In this document: piece by piece, positions 7,530 to 16,136 of the stretch
Position numbering within the stretch: position 1 is the stretch's first letter
How the letters are laid out: every line of letters begins with the position of its first letter
Source of the DNA: Pseudomonadota bacterium
GTDB taxonomy: Bacteria > Pseudomonadota > Gammaproteobacteria > Xanthomonadales > Rhodanobacteraceae
Assembly: GCA_021805685.1 (NCBI GenBank)
Contig: JAJZET010000131.1
Span: forward strand, 1-32,859
Length of the DNA: 32,859 nucleotides
Direction: 5' to 3'
Notes under the pieces: generated by a model
Seen by the model: the letters and a program-made list of their open reading frames with translations, nothing else
Databases searched by the model: none
What the model was told of the DNA's origin: nothing
Translations under genes and position numbers: made by a program

Positions 7530-7937
7530 TCATACCAGCGTAGTAGCCACCCCAAACCCGATTGCCATCACCGCCGCCACCGCCAGGCACGCACTCCCTG
7601 GCCGGACACGGTGCGCATCCGCCCGCGGCGTCAAGCGCCACACAAGAAGCGCGCCGACCAGCATGTCCGCCACCAGCGCCCATCGCAGCAGCCCGGAGGT
7701 GAGCAGCGGCCGAAACGGTGGCTGCAGGTGTCCCTCATACGCCGCCACGCCGACCACCATCAGCATGCCGAGCAGTGTCCACAGCAGGCAAGCGAGATAG
7801 ATGCGGTTGAACACCACATCGCAGCGTTCGGTCCAGCGCAGCACGACCCAGGCGATCAAGGCACAGAACAGCGCAGCGATGCTGCCATAGAGCACCCACC
7901 ACACCAGGCTGCTGACAACGGTGAGCAGGACGTTCAT
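7530..7937 (-). CDS. Small hydrophobic membrane protein of unknown function
   Basis: A 135-residue protein with four likely membrane spans, at about 5-33, 47-66, 84-102 and 113-133, starting MNVLLTVVSSLVWWVLYG. No family is recognised. The ATG at 7937 overlaps the stop of the Mpo1-like gene by four bases (ATGA), which fixes the start and implies coupled translation. The frame remains open far upstream, but that part is the reverse frame of the Mpo1-like gene. Likely inner-membrane; a functional link with its neighbour is suggested only by the overlap. Confidence 0.7.
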   Translation of the reverse strand: MNVLLTVVSSLVWWVLYGSIAALFCALIAWVVLRWTERCDVVFNRIYLACLLWTLLGMLMVVGVAAYEGHLQPPFRPLLTSGLLRWALVADMLVGALLVWRLTPRADAHRVRPGSACLAVAAVMAIGFGVATTLV

Positions 7938-8425
7938 GCGATGTGCCTGAAGCCGAGACGGCGCAGCAGCTTGGCCATCAGCCATGCGGGGCCGATCAGC
8001 AGATAAGCGAGGTCGGTAAGGAAGCTGGGTTTGCGGCCTTCGAACTTGTGGCCGATGAACTGGCCTATCCACGCCACCACGAACACGCCGACCGCAAGCC
8101 AGCGGAGATCGGCAGCACCGAGCCGTGCATAGAGGAAATTGGTGAGCAGGCCGAGCGCCGCGAACGCGACCAGCAGCGCCAACGCCAGCGTACGCGAGCG
8201 CTTCCAGTACCAGTAGAACGCCAGCACCATCACCACCACCGCCCAGGCGCCGGGACGCAGCCACGCCTGCGGCACCGGTATCGTCCACAGCAGGGCAATC
8301 ACCGACCATACGATGGGCGGCACGCAGCACCAGTGAAAGACCTGATTCACCGGGTTGCGGTGATCGTTGCTGTAGCTGTCCAGCCAGTCCTGCATGCTGC
8401 GCCGGTCGGCGGCTTGCGTGGTCAT
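7934..8425 (-). CDS. Mpo1-like (DUF962) integral membrane protein
   Basis: A 163-residue protein of the Mpo1/YGL010w family. Diagnostic stretches are the N-terminal SNDHRNPVNQVFHWCCVPP (His22, His31) and the later WIGQFIGHKFEGRKP (His126, Glu129) followed by a hydrophobic tail; these histidines are likely iron ligands. Between them lie three or four membrane spans. Yeast Mpo1 is an Fe(II)-dependent dioxygenase in alpha-oxidation of 2-hydroxy fatty acids made during phytosphingosine breakdown; bacterial members are mostly untested, so the substrate here is unknown. It sits 65 bases downstream of purC and overlaps the next small membrane gene. Confidence 0.88.
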   Translation of the reverse strand: MTTQAADRRSMQDWLDSYSNDHRNPVNQVFHWCCVPPIVWSVIALLWTIPVPQAWLRPGAWAVVVMVLAFYWYWKRSRTLALALLVAFAALGLLTNFLYARLGAADLRWLAVGVFVVAWIGQFIGHKFEGRKPSFLTDLAYLLIGPAWLMAKLLRRLGFRHIA

Positions 8426-8490
8426 GGTGCGTTCCCCGGGAGGCTCAGGGATGCAATAGCAACATGCCGGCGGCGCCTACCGCAAGCCGC

Positions 8491-9387
8491 TCAATCCAGC
8501 CGGATGCCCGCCAGCCGTTCCAGTGCTTCGGCGTACTTGGCCGCGGTGCGCGCGATCACCTCGTCGGGAATCACCGGGCCGGGCGCGGTCTTGTTCCACG
8601 GCTGGGTTTCCAGCCAGTCGCGCACGAACTGCTTGTCGTAGCTGGGTGGGCTGATGCCCACCTGGTAGCTGTCGGCGGGCCAGAAGCGGGAGGAGTCCGG
8701 CGTGAGCATCTCGTCCATCACGTAGAGCCTGCCGTCGGCATCGGTGCCGAACTCGAACTTGGTATCGGCGATGATGATGCCGCGTGCGGCGGCATAGGCG
8801 GCGGCCCACTGGTAGATGGCCAGGGTCGCGTCGCGCACCTGCTCGGCCAGTTCGCGGCCCACCGCGTTCACCACGGCATCGAAGCTCACGTTCTCGTCGT
8901 GGTCGCCTACGGCAGCCTTGGTCGACGGGGTGAAGATCGGCGCGGGCAACTGCTGGGCCTGCTTGAGGCCGGCGGGCAATGCGATGCCGCAGATCGCGCC
9001 GGTCTTCTGGTAGTCCTTCCAGCCCGAGCCGATGATGTAGCCGCGGGCGATGGCTTCCACCGGCACCGGCTTCAGCCGGCGGGTGACCACGGCGCGCTTT
9101 TCGTAGAGCTTCAGGTCGGTGCCGCGCGGCAGCACGTCGGCCAGCGGCACGTCGAGCAGGTGGTTGGGCACCAGGTGCGCGGTCTTGCCGAACCAGAAGT
9201 TGGAGATCTGGGTGAGCATCTCGCCCTTGCCCGGGATCGGGTTGGGCAGCACGACGTCGAACGCGGAAAGCCGGTCGGTGGCCACCATCAGCAGGCGCTG
9301 ATCGTCCAGCGCGTAGACGTCGCGCACCTTGCCGCGATGGATCAGTTCCAGGCCGGGCAGGTTCGATTGCGGCAGGGTGGTGGGCAC
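8491..9387 (-). CDS. purC: SAICAR synthetase (PurC)
   Basis: Ligates aspartate to CAIR with ATP in purine synthesis. The 298-residue product shows [13 protein letters not shown], the [20 protein letters not shown] nucleotide-binding region, the [16 protein letters not shown] segment, [14 protein letters not shown] and the [19 protein letters not shown] strand. It is the longer bacterial/eukaryotic-like form rather than the E. coli-sized one of about 237 residues. No ATG gives the family start; GTG at 9387-9385 (reading [13 protein letters not shown]) does, with a GGAA eight bases before it. Upstream in-frame codons are the reverse strand of the cytochrome gene. Confidence 0.95.
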   Translation of the reverse strand: MPTTLPQSNLPGLELIHRGKVRDVYALDDQRLLMVATDRLSAFDVVLPNPIPGKGEMLTQISNFWFGKTAHLVPNHLLDVPLADVLPRGTDLKLYEKRAVVTRRLKPVPVEAIARGYIIGSGWKDYQKTGAICGIALPAGLKQAQQLPAPIFTPSTKAAVGDHDENVSFDAVVNAVGRELAEQVRDATLAIYQWAAAYAAARGIIIADTKFEFGTDADGRLYVMDEMLTPDSSRFWPADSYQVGISPPSYDKQFVRDWLETQPWNKTAPGPVIPDEVIARTAAKYAEALERLAGIRLD

Positions 9388-9504
9388 GACGGCGGTTCCG
9401 TGGGCGAAGGGGGAACGCTCATTGTAGCGGCTGACGCCGGTGTCGCCGCGGTGGATCGCGGGCGGCGCTGCTAGAATTCGCGGCTTTGAACCCGGCGTTC
9501 GTCG
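9388..9504. promoter_or_regulatory. Divergent promoter region between purC and the cytochrome gene
   Basis: On the minus strand TACAAT (complement of 9421-9426) lies about 34 bases before the purC GTG and is a good -10 candidate. On the plus strand TAGAAT at 9472-9477 lies 28 bases before the cytochrome ATG. Neither has a convincing -35 at the usual spacing. No purine-repressor palindrome was recognised. Confidence 0.35.
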
Positions 9505-9822
9505 ATGCGCATCCTGCTGACCGCGGCACTCAGCCTTGTCGTAGCCTCCCCGGCGCTGGCGCAAGCGGCGCCGCCCAGGCCGTCGCGGCTGGGCCTGTGC
9601 GCGGCCTGCCATGGTGAAACCGGCGAGGCAGTGGTGCCCGGCGTGCCCAACCTCGCCGGGCAGCGGCTGGATTACCTGCGGGCGGCCTTGCAGCATTACC
9701 GCGACGGCAGCCGCGACGTGCCGGTGATGCGCGCCGCCATCGGCCCGCTCAGTGATGCCGAGCTGGCTGCGCTGGCACGCTGGTACAGCGCCCAGGTTCC
9801 GACGCCGGCGGCCAAGCCATGA
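9505..9822 (+). CDS. Periplasmic c-type cytochrome, class I
   Basis: A 105-residue precursor: a signal peptide of about 20 residues ([20 protein letters not shown]) is followed by one covalent haem site, CAACH at 32-36. The likely distal ligand is Met75 in [20 protein letters not shown]. The layout resembles one half of cytochrome c4 or a small c5/c553-like electron carrier. It probably shuttles electrons in the periplasm between a quinol oxidoreductase and a terminal oxidase, but the partner cannot be named. Its stop overlaps the start of the DjlA-like gene (ATGA). Confidence 0.88.
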   Translation: MRILLTAALSLVVASPALAQAAPPRPSRLGLCAACHGETGEAVVPGVPNLAGQRLDYLRAALQHYRDGSRDVPVMRAAIGPLSDAELAALARWYSAQVPTPAAKP

Positions 9823-10625
9823 GGTTTACCTACACCTTCTGGTTTGGCTTCTTCGGTCTGCTGATCGGCCATCTGCCCGGTGCCATCACCGGCGCCATCA
9901 TCGGCTTCGTGTTCGACAACCTGCAGCACAGCCAGCGCAAGCAGGCCACGCCGGAAGCAGGCGGCTTCATCGGGCCATTGTTCGCCTTGCTCGGTGCCGT
10001 GGCGAAATCCGATGGCCGCGTGTCCGAAGCGGAAATCGCCATCGCCGAACGCATGATGACGCGCATGGGGCTGGACGCCGCGCAGCGCCAGCAGGCCATC
10101 GCCAGCTTCAATGCGGGCAAGCAGCCCGAGTTCGACGTCATCCCCACCATCGACGGACTGCGCCGTTGGGCCGGGCTACGCCGCGACCATGCCTTCCCGG
10201 TGCTGGACGTGGTGATCGACACCGTACTCGCGGAAGGCAGTCCCGCGCCTGAGAAGATGGCGATCCTGCGCCAGCTCGCCTTCGCCCTGCGCGTCAGCGA
10301 CATGGAGCTGATGGCGCTGATGGCGATGAAGGGCTATGCGTGGAACGCGGGCGGCGCGTACGGCCGCGGAAGCCAGGGCTACGGCGGTGGCGGCTATGTA
10401 CCGCCGCAACGCAATACCCAGGGGCCCGATGCCTATGCCGTGCTCGGCATCGATCGCAGTGCCGATGATCGTGCGGTAAAGCGCGCCTATCGCAAGCTGA
10501 TTTCCGAACACCATCCCGACCGCCTCGGGGACCTGCCCGAGGCCATGCGCAAGCAGGCCGAGGCGCGCGCCAGCGAGATCAATGCGGCCTACGAGCGCAT
10601 CAAGTCGGAACGCGGGTTCAAATAA
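9819..10625 (+). CDS. djlA: DjlA-like membrane-anchored J-domain co-chaperone
   Basis: A 268-residue protein with an N-terminal hydrophobic anchor rich in small residues (about 8-32, [16 protein letters not shown]), a TerB-like helical domain (about 50-168, with [15 protein letters not shown]), a Gly/Tyr-rich linker (176-200) and a C-terminal J domain (203-268) with the HPD motif at 232-234. This is the DjlA order of domains. DjlA recruits DnaK to the inner membrane face; in E. coli it influences the Rcs envelope-stress pathway. It overlaps the cytochrome gene by four bases and precedes rpe by 15 bases. Confidence 0.9.
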   Translation: MRFTYTFWFGFFGLLIGHLPGAITGAIIGFVFDNLQHSQRKQATPEAGGFIGPLFALLGAVAKSDGRVSEAEIAIAERMMTRMGLDAAQRQQAIASFNAGKQPEFDVIPTIDGLRRWAGLRRDHAFPVLDVVIDTVLAEGSPAPEKMAILRQLAFALRVSDMELMALMAMKGYAWNAGGAYGRGSQGYGGGGYVPPQRNTQGPDAYAVLGIDRSADDRAVKRAYRKLISEHHPDRLGDLPEAMRKQAEARASEINAAYERIKSERGFK

Positions 10626-10640
10626 CCGGGAAGCACCAGC

Positions 10641-11309
10641 ATGAGCAAGCAATCCGCCATCATCGCCCCCTCCATCCTTGCCGCCGACTTCGCGCGGCTG
10701 GGCGAGGACACCGCCGCGGCACTGGCCGCGGGCGCGGACTGGGTGCATTTCGACGTGATGGACAACCATTACGTGCCCAACCTCACCATGGGTCCGATGG
10801 TGCTGCAGTCGCTGCGCAAATACGGCATCTCCGCGCCGATCGACGTGCACCTGATGGTGAAGCCGGTAGACCGCATCGTGCCCGACTTCGCCAAGGCCGG
10901 CGCCACGCTGATCAGTTTCCATCCCGAGGCCACTGAGCACGTGGACCGCACCATCGGACTGATCAGGGATTCGGGCTGCCAGGCCGGGCTGGTGTTCAAC
11001 CCCGCCACCTCGCTGGATTGCCTGGACTACGTGCTGGACAAGCTCGACCTGGTGCTGATCATGTCGGTCAACCCCGGCTTCGGTGGCCAGAAGTTCATCC
11101 CGATGGCACTGGAGAAGCTGCGCCGCGTGCGCCGCATGATCGACGAGCGCGGCCTGTCCGTGCGGCTGGAAGTGGACGGCGGCGTCACTGCGGAAAACAT
11201 CGGTGCCATCGCCACCGCGGGGGCGGATACCTTTGTCGCCGGCTCGGCGATCTTCCACGCCAAGGATTACCGCGCCGAGATCGCCTCGATGCGCGCAGCC
11301 CTGGGCTGA
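10641..11309 (+). CDS. rpe: Ribulose-phosphate 3-epimerase
   Basis: Interconverts ribulose-5-phosphate and xylulose-5-phosphate in the pentose phosphate pathway. The 222-residue TIM barrel has the metal-site residues His36 and Asp38 ([14 protein letters not shown]), His70 (DVHLMV), and the later Asp in LEVDGGV, plus the flexible loop [12 protein letters not shown] and phosphate-binding GSAIF. The start is supported by family [18 protein letters not shown] and a GGAAG ten bases upstream. It is the last gene of the plus-strand cytochrome-djlA-rpe set. No clear plus-strand terminator follows. Confidence 0.97.
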   Translation: MSKQSAIIAPSILAADFARLGEDTAAALAAGADWVHFDVMDNHYVPNLTMGPMVLQSLRKYGISAPIDVHLMVKPVDRIVPDFAKAGATLISFHPEATEHVDRTIGLIRDSGCQAGLVFNPATSLDCLDYVLDKLDLVLIMSVNPGFGGQKFIPMALEKLRRVRRMIDERGLSVRLEVDGGVTAENIGAIATAGADTFVAGSAIFHAKDYRAEIASMRAALG

Positions 11310-11804
11310 AGCATTTGGTGGGCATCGGTGAAGCGCCGGGATGGTTGGTTTCCCCGCGCGTGCGCCGCGGCCGAATGCGACGGCCTTTACCGGTGCAACA
11401 AAAAGCCCCGGTGCGGGGAGGCCGCGCCGGGGCAAACGTCATCGCCTGACGTGCGAGGAGACACCATCGACTGGCGCCGTGGCGCGGATACGGCGGCTGG
11501 GGAGGGGAGGCGCCGCATCCGCGCCATCCACGGCAATGGAGGCGTCAGTCGGTAGGTCAGACCGGCTCTGGCCGGAATGGTTCCCCAAAAAGTTGTGCGT
11601 CTACGCTGACGGCGTGTGGTCCATTGCTTACACAAATGGCTGTCGCCCCTCTGCAAGCTGCCAATTGCCAGGCATCTGATTGATGGCAAGTGCAAGATGA
11701 CGGCATGTGCTCGATCCGGAGCGACAGACTCGGCGATACCGTACGTACTCGTCGCAAGGCGAATCAGCTCAGGCGACTTGTTACGAATCTCTACGGATCA
11801 TGGT
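11310..11804. other. 495-base intergenic region between rpe and yraN
   Basis: No protein gene is supported here. The region holds the minus-strand terminator at 11396-11433 and a near-perfect hairpin at about 11484-11523 (GCGGAT..CGGCG pairing with CGCCGCATCCGC). A stretch at 11560-11800 has no recognisable coding or RNA signature. The frames that stay open have arginine-heavy translations typical of non-coding high-GC DNA. A small RNA ending at the terminator is possible. Confidence 0.4.
11396..11433 (-). terminator. Rho-independent terminator, minus strand
   Basis: GCCCCGG at 11405-11411 pairs with CCGGGGC at 11427-11433, with an inner GCGG/CCGC pair. On the minus strand the stem is followed by TTTTTGTT. 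It is oriented to end transcripts from lpoA-yraN, although it sits about 370 bases beyond the yraN stop, or it could end a small RNA. Confidence 0.7.
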
Positions 11805-12161
11805 TCAGTCCGCCTCGAACGCCCCGCGTAGCCATTGCATCCGCGCATGATCGGCGGGGCCGTCGTAGCTCACCACGTCGAAGCGACAGGGGCGTTGTGC
11901 GTGCTGCGGGTGGGCAGCCAGCCACAGTTGCGCGGTGCGGATCAGCTTGTCCTGCTTGCCACGCGTGATCGAAGCGAGCGCATCGCCATGGCCGGCGCGC
12001 ACGCGGTAGCGCACTTCGACGAACACCACGGTGTCGCGGTCCAGCATCACCAGGTCGAGTTCGCCATGGCGGGTGGTGTAGTTGCGGGCCAGCGGTGTGA
12101 GACCGGCGCGCTCGAGCTCGGCACCGGCGCGTTGCTCGAAGGCGGCGCCGGTGCTGCGCAT
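11805..12161 (-). CDS. yraN: YraN family (UPF0102) endonuclease-fold protein
   Basis: A 118-residue protein with the family's restriction-endonuclease-like core: HGELDLVMLDRDTVVFVEVR, giving Glu34, Asp36 and Glu49 as probable metal ligands, followed by ITRGKQDKLIRTAQLWL. The last core residue is Arg51 where many nucleases have Lys, a change seen in this family. Cellular function is not established. The start ATG shares its A with the lpoA stop (TGATG), and yraN next to lpoA is a very common proteobacterial arrangement. Confidence 0.9.
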   Translation of the reverse strand: MRSTGAAFEQRAGAELERAGLTPLARNYTTRHGELDLVMLDRDTVVFVEVRYRVRAGHGDALASITRGKQDKLIRTAQLWLAAHPQHAQRPCRFDVVSYDGPADHARMQWLRGAFEAD

Positions 12162-14023
12162 CAATCGCCGGTCGACGATGCGGCGGCCGGTTGCGCGCTG
12201 CTGCTGGCCGGGGCCGGGCTGCTGGCGGAAGGTGCGGGCAGGTCGTCCACCTGCAGGTTGCCGGTGAGCGGACGGGCGAGACCGTTCTGGAATTTCGCCC
12301 AGGTCAGCACGCGGCTGATGCGGCCGAAGGCGTTGGCGGTGAGTTGGCCGGTGGCGCCGGGCAGGTAGCTGCCGGGGTGGCTGCCCAGCCAGTCCAGGTA
12401 GGGCACCAGGTTCCACGCATCCATGCCGAACGCGAACAGCCGTGCACTGCCGTCGCGTGCGGAGGGTAGCTTGGCGGCGATGTCGTCGCGGCGGGGCAGG
12501 CCGGGCTGCGCATTGAACAGCCACGGCGCGTCGCAGAACTCCACGCCATCGAGGTCGCCGTCGGCGGTGGGGTTATCGCTGCCGGCATAGATATGCGAGG
12601 TACCGAACACCGGCAGCGCGATCCTGGCGATATGCAGTTGTGGCAGCAGCAGGCGCGCCTGGCGCGGGCGCATGCTGATGAAGATGCCGGCATTGCTGCC
12701 CGCACCGGCCATGTTGAGCTGGCTGATGATGTCGGCGTAGCTGGTGGCGCCGGCAGGCAGGGCGGCCATGCCCACCACGCTGCCGCCGCGGGCGAGCAGT
12801 TCGGCCTTGAAGGCAGCGGCGGCGCGCTGCGCGAAGTCGTCGCCGGAGATCACCACGTAGGCCTGGTTCAGGCCGCGCTCGAGCATGTGGTCGGCGGCCT
12901 GGGCCCCCTCGGTTTCCGGCAGCAGGCCGAATTCGCTGGAGCCGCTGGGCGGAGCCTGCTTGTTGTCCGGATGGTTGAGCGCCAGCACCGGCACCGGCAG
13001 CGTGGGCTGGGCGAACAGTGCCGCGACCGCGCCACGGGTGAGCGGCCCCACCACCAGTTGCGCGCCATCGGCGACCGCCTGCCGATAAGCCTTGTTCGCG
13101 CCGTCGACGCTGCCTTGCGTGTCGTAGATGCGCACCGAGGCGCGAGGTGCGTGGGTATGCGCGGCCTCGGCGTAGGCGGCAAAGAAGCCTTCGGCGATGG
13201 TGTTGCCGGCGGCAGCGTAGGGGCCGCTCTGCGGCAGCAGCAAGGCGACGCGGGCGGGCATCCGGTAGCCTTCGCGCACCTCGGCACCCGCGCCAGGCAG
13301 CAGGGTGCCCACCGGCTGCTGCAGCGTCGGCGTGGGCTGCGCCACGGTGATGCCGTGCTGGCTCAGCGCCTGGTCCACCCAGGGCAGCATGCGGTCGCCC
13401 GGCTGCATCGCGGCGGCGCGACGCTTGAGCGAGGCCACGTCGAGCTGGGCCAGCTCGGAGAGAATCACCTTGCGGTTTTCGGCGCGGTCCAGCCCCTGCA
13501 GGTGGTCGTCCATCTGCACGCGGGTGCGCGCGGCGCCCCAGTGGTCGCCGGTGGCGGCCTGTGCGCGGGCGCGCAGTTCGAACAGGCGCAGTTGCAGCGC
13601 CTCGGGTACGGCGACGGTGGGCTGCGTGGTCAGCCGCAGCGCGGTGGCGGCGTCGTGGCGGTGCAGTGCGAGGTCGGCGCGCAACAGGTCGAAGCGCACC
13701 GCGTCGTCGCCGTGCAGGTTCTCGCGCTTGATCTTTGCGAGGGTGGGCGCGGCGGCATCGATGCGGCCCTCCTGGCTCCAGGCCTCGGCGGCGAGCACGC
13801 GGTAATGGTCGGCGCGCTCGCCGTATTGCGATGCCAGCGCGAGCCAAGCCTGTGCGGACTGGTCGAAATGCCCCTGCCGGGACAGTGCGGCGGCGCCATC
13901 GGCGGCGGCGACTTCGGCGGGCGAAGGTTTGGTGTTCGCGGGGACGCAACCGGCCAGGAGCAGCATGCCAGCCAGCAACAGGGCGGGACCAAGGGAGGAC
14001 CAGGTGAAGGAGCGCAGGCGCAT
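12161..14023 (-). CDS. lpoA: LpoA-like (LppC family) outer-membrane lipoprotein
   Basis: A 620-residue protein with a lipoprotein signal: basic MRLRSFTW, a hydrophobic run and lipobox LLAGC, giving lipidated Cys26. Residues about 35-215 are TPR-like helices rich in Ala and Leu. About 250-585 form a type I periplasmic-binding-protein fold (VALLLPQSGPYAAAGNTIAEGF, VVGPLTRGAVAALF). The last 30 residues are Ala/Ser/Pro low complexity. LpoA proteins reach across the periplasm and stimulate the class A synthase PBP1a. The ATG at 14023 is the only one preceding a proper signal peptide. It is translationally joined to yraN and divergent from rsmI, the standard neighbour pair. Confidence 0.92.
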   Translation of the reverse strand: MRLRSFTWSSLGPALLLAGMLLLAGCVPANTKPSPAEVAAADGAAALSRQGHFDQSAQAWLALASQYGERADHYRVLAAEAWSQEGRIDAAAPTLAKIKRENLHGDDAVRFDLLRADLALHRHDAATALRLTTQPTVAVPEALQLRLFELRARAQAATGDHWGAARTRVQMDDHLQGLDRAENRKVILSELAQLDVASLKRRAAAMQPGDRMLPWVDQALSQHGITVAQPTPTLQQPVGTLLPGAGAEVREGYRMPARVALLLPQSGPYAAAGNTIAEGFFAAYAEAAHTHAPRASVRIYDTQGSVDGANKAYRQAVADGAQLVVGPLTRGAVAALFAQPTLPVPVLALNHPDNKQAPPSGSSEFGLLPETEGAQAADHMLERGLNQAYVVISGDDFAQRAAAAFKAELLARGGSVVGMAALPAGATSYADIISQLNMAGAGSNAGIFISMRPRQARLLLPQLHIARIALPVFGTSHIYAGSDNPTADGDLDGVEFCDAPWLFNAQPGLPRRDDIAAKLPSARDGSARLFAFGMDAWNLVPYLDWLGSHPGSYLPGATGQLTANAFGRISRVLTWAKFQNGLARPLTGNLQVDDLPAPSASSPAPASSSAQPAAASSTGD

Positions 14024-14088
14024 CGGGGCTCTCTTTGCGTCGAGTGTGCGCGATGATAGCCCATCGTTTCCGCGACCCGGGTTTGCCC

Positions 14089-14916
14089 ATGTCCTCCGTT
14101 CAACCAGGCTGCCTGTGGGTGGTCGCCACGCCGGTCGGCCACCGCGACGATTTCTCCGCGCGCGCCATCGCCACCTTGCGCGAAGTGGCGGTGATCGCCG
14201 CCGAGGACACCCGCCACAGCAAGCCGCTGCTGCTCCACCACAACATCGCCACGCCGCTGCTTGCCTTGCACGAGCACAATGAGCGCGAGGTGGTGGATGC
14301 CATCGTGCGTCGCCTGCTCGGCGGCGAATCGGTGGCGCTGATTTCCGATGCGGGCACGCCGCTGATTTCCGATCCCGGTTTCCGGCTGGTGCGGGCGGCG
14401 CGCGCTGCCGGCGTGCGTTGCGCGCCCGTGCCGGGCGCGTGCGCGGCGATCGCGGCGTTGTCGGTGGCGGGCCTTCCGAGCGACCGCTTCGTGTTCGAGG
14501 GCTTCCTGCCGCCGAAATCCGCGGCACGCCGGACGCGCCTGCAGGAGCTGGCGGGCGAACCGCGCACGCTGATCTTCTACGAGTCCTCGCATCGCGTGGC
14601 CGAGAGCCTGGCCGACATGCGCGCGGTGTTCGGCGACGACCGCGAGGCGGTGCTGGCGCGCGAGCTCACCAAGATGTTCGAGACGGTGATCGGCGAGCCG
14701 CTGGCGCAGCTGGCCGCACGCGTGGCCAGCGATCCCGACCAGCAGCGCGGCGAATGCGTGATCCTGGTCGCTGGTCGCGGCGAAGAGGCCGATGCGAAGC
14801 TGGCCGAGGGCCAGCGCATCTTCGCCATCCTGCGCGAGGAGTTGCCGCCGGCGAAGGCGGCCAAGCTGGCGGCGGCGATCAGCGGCGCGCCGCGCAAGGC
14901 CCTGTACGAATCATGA
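14089..14916 (+). CDS. rsmI: 16S rRNA (cytidine(1402)-2'-O)-methyltransferase
   Basis: Adds the 2'-O-methyl group to C1402 of 16S rRNA at the decoding site. The 275-residue product has the tetrapyrrole-methylase fold marks: LWVVATPVGHRDDFSARA at the N-terminus, AAEDTRHSKPLL, the SAM-binding ISDAGTPLISDPGF, and VPGACAAIAALSVAGLPSDRF. The ATG at 14089 is preferred because family members start just before GCLWVVATP; the upstream in-frame ATG at 14035 adds 18 residues lying in the divergent promoter region. A minus-strand TATCAT (complement of 14053-14058) may serve lpoA. Confidence 0.95.
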   Translation: MSSVQPGCLWVVATPVGHRDDFSARAIATLREVAVIAAEDTRHSKPLLLHHNIATPLLALHEHNEREVVDAIVRRLLGGESVALISDAGTPLISDPGFRLVRAARAAGVRCAPVPGACAAIAALSVAGLPSDRFVFEGFLPPKSAARRTRLQELAGEPRTLIFYESSHRVAESLADMRAVFGDDREAVLARELTKMFETVIGEPLAQLAARVASDPDQQRGECVILVAGRGEEADAKLAEGQRIFAILREELPPAKAAKLAAAISGAPRKALYES

Positions 14917-14956
14917 TGCGGCGCGCTTTTCCGCATCGCGCGCACTACAATGGCGA

Positions 14957-15323
<367 letters not shown>

Positions 15324-15330
15324 TTGCGTT

Positions 15331-15368
15331 GCCCAACCGCCCCGGCCTTGCGCCGGGCGCGGTTGGGC
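15331..15368. other. Long GC-rich hairpin after rnpB
   Basis: GCCCAACCGC at 15331-15340 pairs with 15359-15368, and CCCGGC (15341-15346) with GCCGGG (15352-15357), giving a 16-bp stem with one bulged base. There is no T-run on either side. It begins about ten bases after the RNase P RNA, so it may mark the 3' end of the precursor or help termination or processing. Confidence 0.55.
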
Positions 15369-15571
15369 GCAGCGTCGACGGAGGCCATGAACGGGCGATT
15401 CATGCGGGATCCCTGCCAGCGGTCGTCGCGATCCGTTTCGCGGTGCCGGTGTGGCGCACCCATTGCAAGAAAATTTCTCTGTATTCAAGCATCTTGCGAA
15501 GGTTCCTCAGAAAGTGCTGGAAACACCGCCACAACTTCGCCTTTCCCTTTGATTCACAAGCAAAAATTTCC

Positions 15572-15600
15572 TTGACAGTCTCAGAGGCTGAGACTATCGT
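15572..15600 (+). promoter_or_regulatory. mraZ (dcw cluster) promoter with a palindromic spacer
   Basis: TTGACA (15572-15577) and TATCGT (15595-15600) are 17 bases apart, a near-consensus sigma-70 promoter. The spacer itself is a perfect inverted repeat, GTCTCAG-AGG-CTGAGAC (15578-15594), extendable by one A/T pair to 19 bases. AT-rich DNA precedes it. The predicted start is near 15607, about 35 bases before the mraZ GTG. Confidence 0.75.
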
Positions 15601-15634
15601 GGATTTCGGTGTGAAATCGTGGGTAATCGTGGGG
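15600..15634 (+). promoter_or_regulatory. MraZ operator: phased TGGGN-type repeats
   Basis: Four five-base units start exactly ten bases apart: TGGAT (15600), TGTGA (15610), TGGGT (15620) and TGGGG (15630). The last three spacers are TTCGG, AATCG and AATCG. In E. coli, MraZ binds direct TGGGN repeats with five-base spacers next to its own promoter; these match best in the last two units. The final unit doubles as the Shine-Dalgarno (GGGG, seven bases before the GTG). Confidence 0.7.
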
Positions 15635-15641
15635 TTAGTTC

Positions 15642-16088
15642 GTGTTTCAAGGCGAAACCGCCATCACTGTCGATGACAAGGGCCGTCTGGCCATACCGAC
15701 CGCATACCGCGAGTCGGTGGCGGGCGCCTGCGCGAACCGGCTGGTGATCACCTACAACCCGTTCGAGCTGGGCTGCCTGTGGCTGTTCCCGCATGCCGAG
15801 TGGGAGAAGGTGCGCGATCAGGTCAATGCCCTGCCCAAGGTCAAGGCGGCCCATCGCGACATGCAGATGAAGCTGGTGGGCGCCGCGACCGTCGTCGAGC
15901 CCGATGGCGCCGCACGCATCCTGCTGCCGGCCAGCCAGCGCGCGGCGGCGGGCATCGAGAAGAGGGCGGTGCTGCTGGGCATGGGCAACAAGTTCGAGCT
16001 TTGGAGCGAGCAGGCCCATCTGGCGAAGATCCGCCAGACGCTCGGCGAAGACGACATCACAGACGACATGGCCGCGCTGCAGCTGTAA
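15642..16088 (+). CDS. mraZ: MraZ, transcriptional regulator of the dcw cluster
   Basis: A 148-residue protein with two tandem SpoVT/AbrB-like halves. The first contains [20 protein letters not shown] (about 7-26) and the second [20 protein letters not shown] (about 81-100); both hold the swapped-hairpin DNA-binding pattern D-x-x-G-R. MraZ forms a ring and represses its own operon in E. coli. Translation starts at GTG, giving family FQGETAI; no ATG is available. It is the first gene of the cluster, followed after 48 bases by rsmH with its own GGGAGGG ribosome-binding site. Confidence 0.95.
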   Translation: MFQGETAITVDDKGRLAIPTAYRESVAGACANRLVITYNPFELGCLWLFPHAEWEKVRDQVNALPKVKAAHRDMQMKLVGAATVVEPDGAARILLPASQRAAAGIEKRAVLLGMGNKFELWSEQAHLAKIRQTLGEDDITDDMAALQL

Positions 16089-16136
16089 GGCGGCGCGAAA
16101 TTTTTACGGACGGGCAACGGGTCGGGAGGGTGCGGC

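Noticed and set aside
11387-11695. Minus-strand frame of 102 codons between rpe and yraN
   Set aside because: It runs through the terminator stem, has no family likeness and no ribosome-binding site; composition is non-coding.
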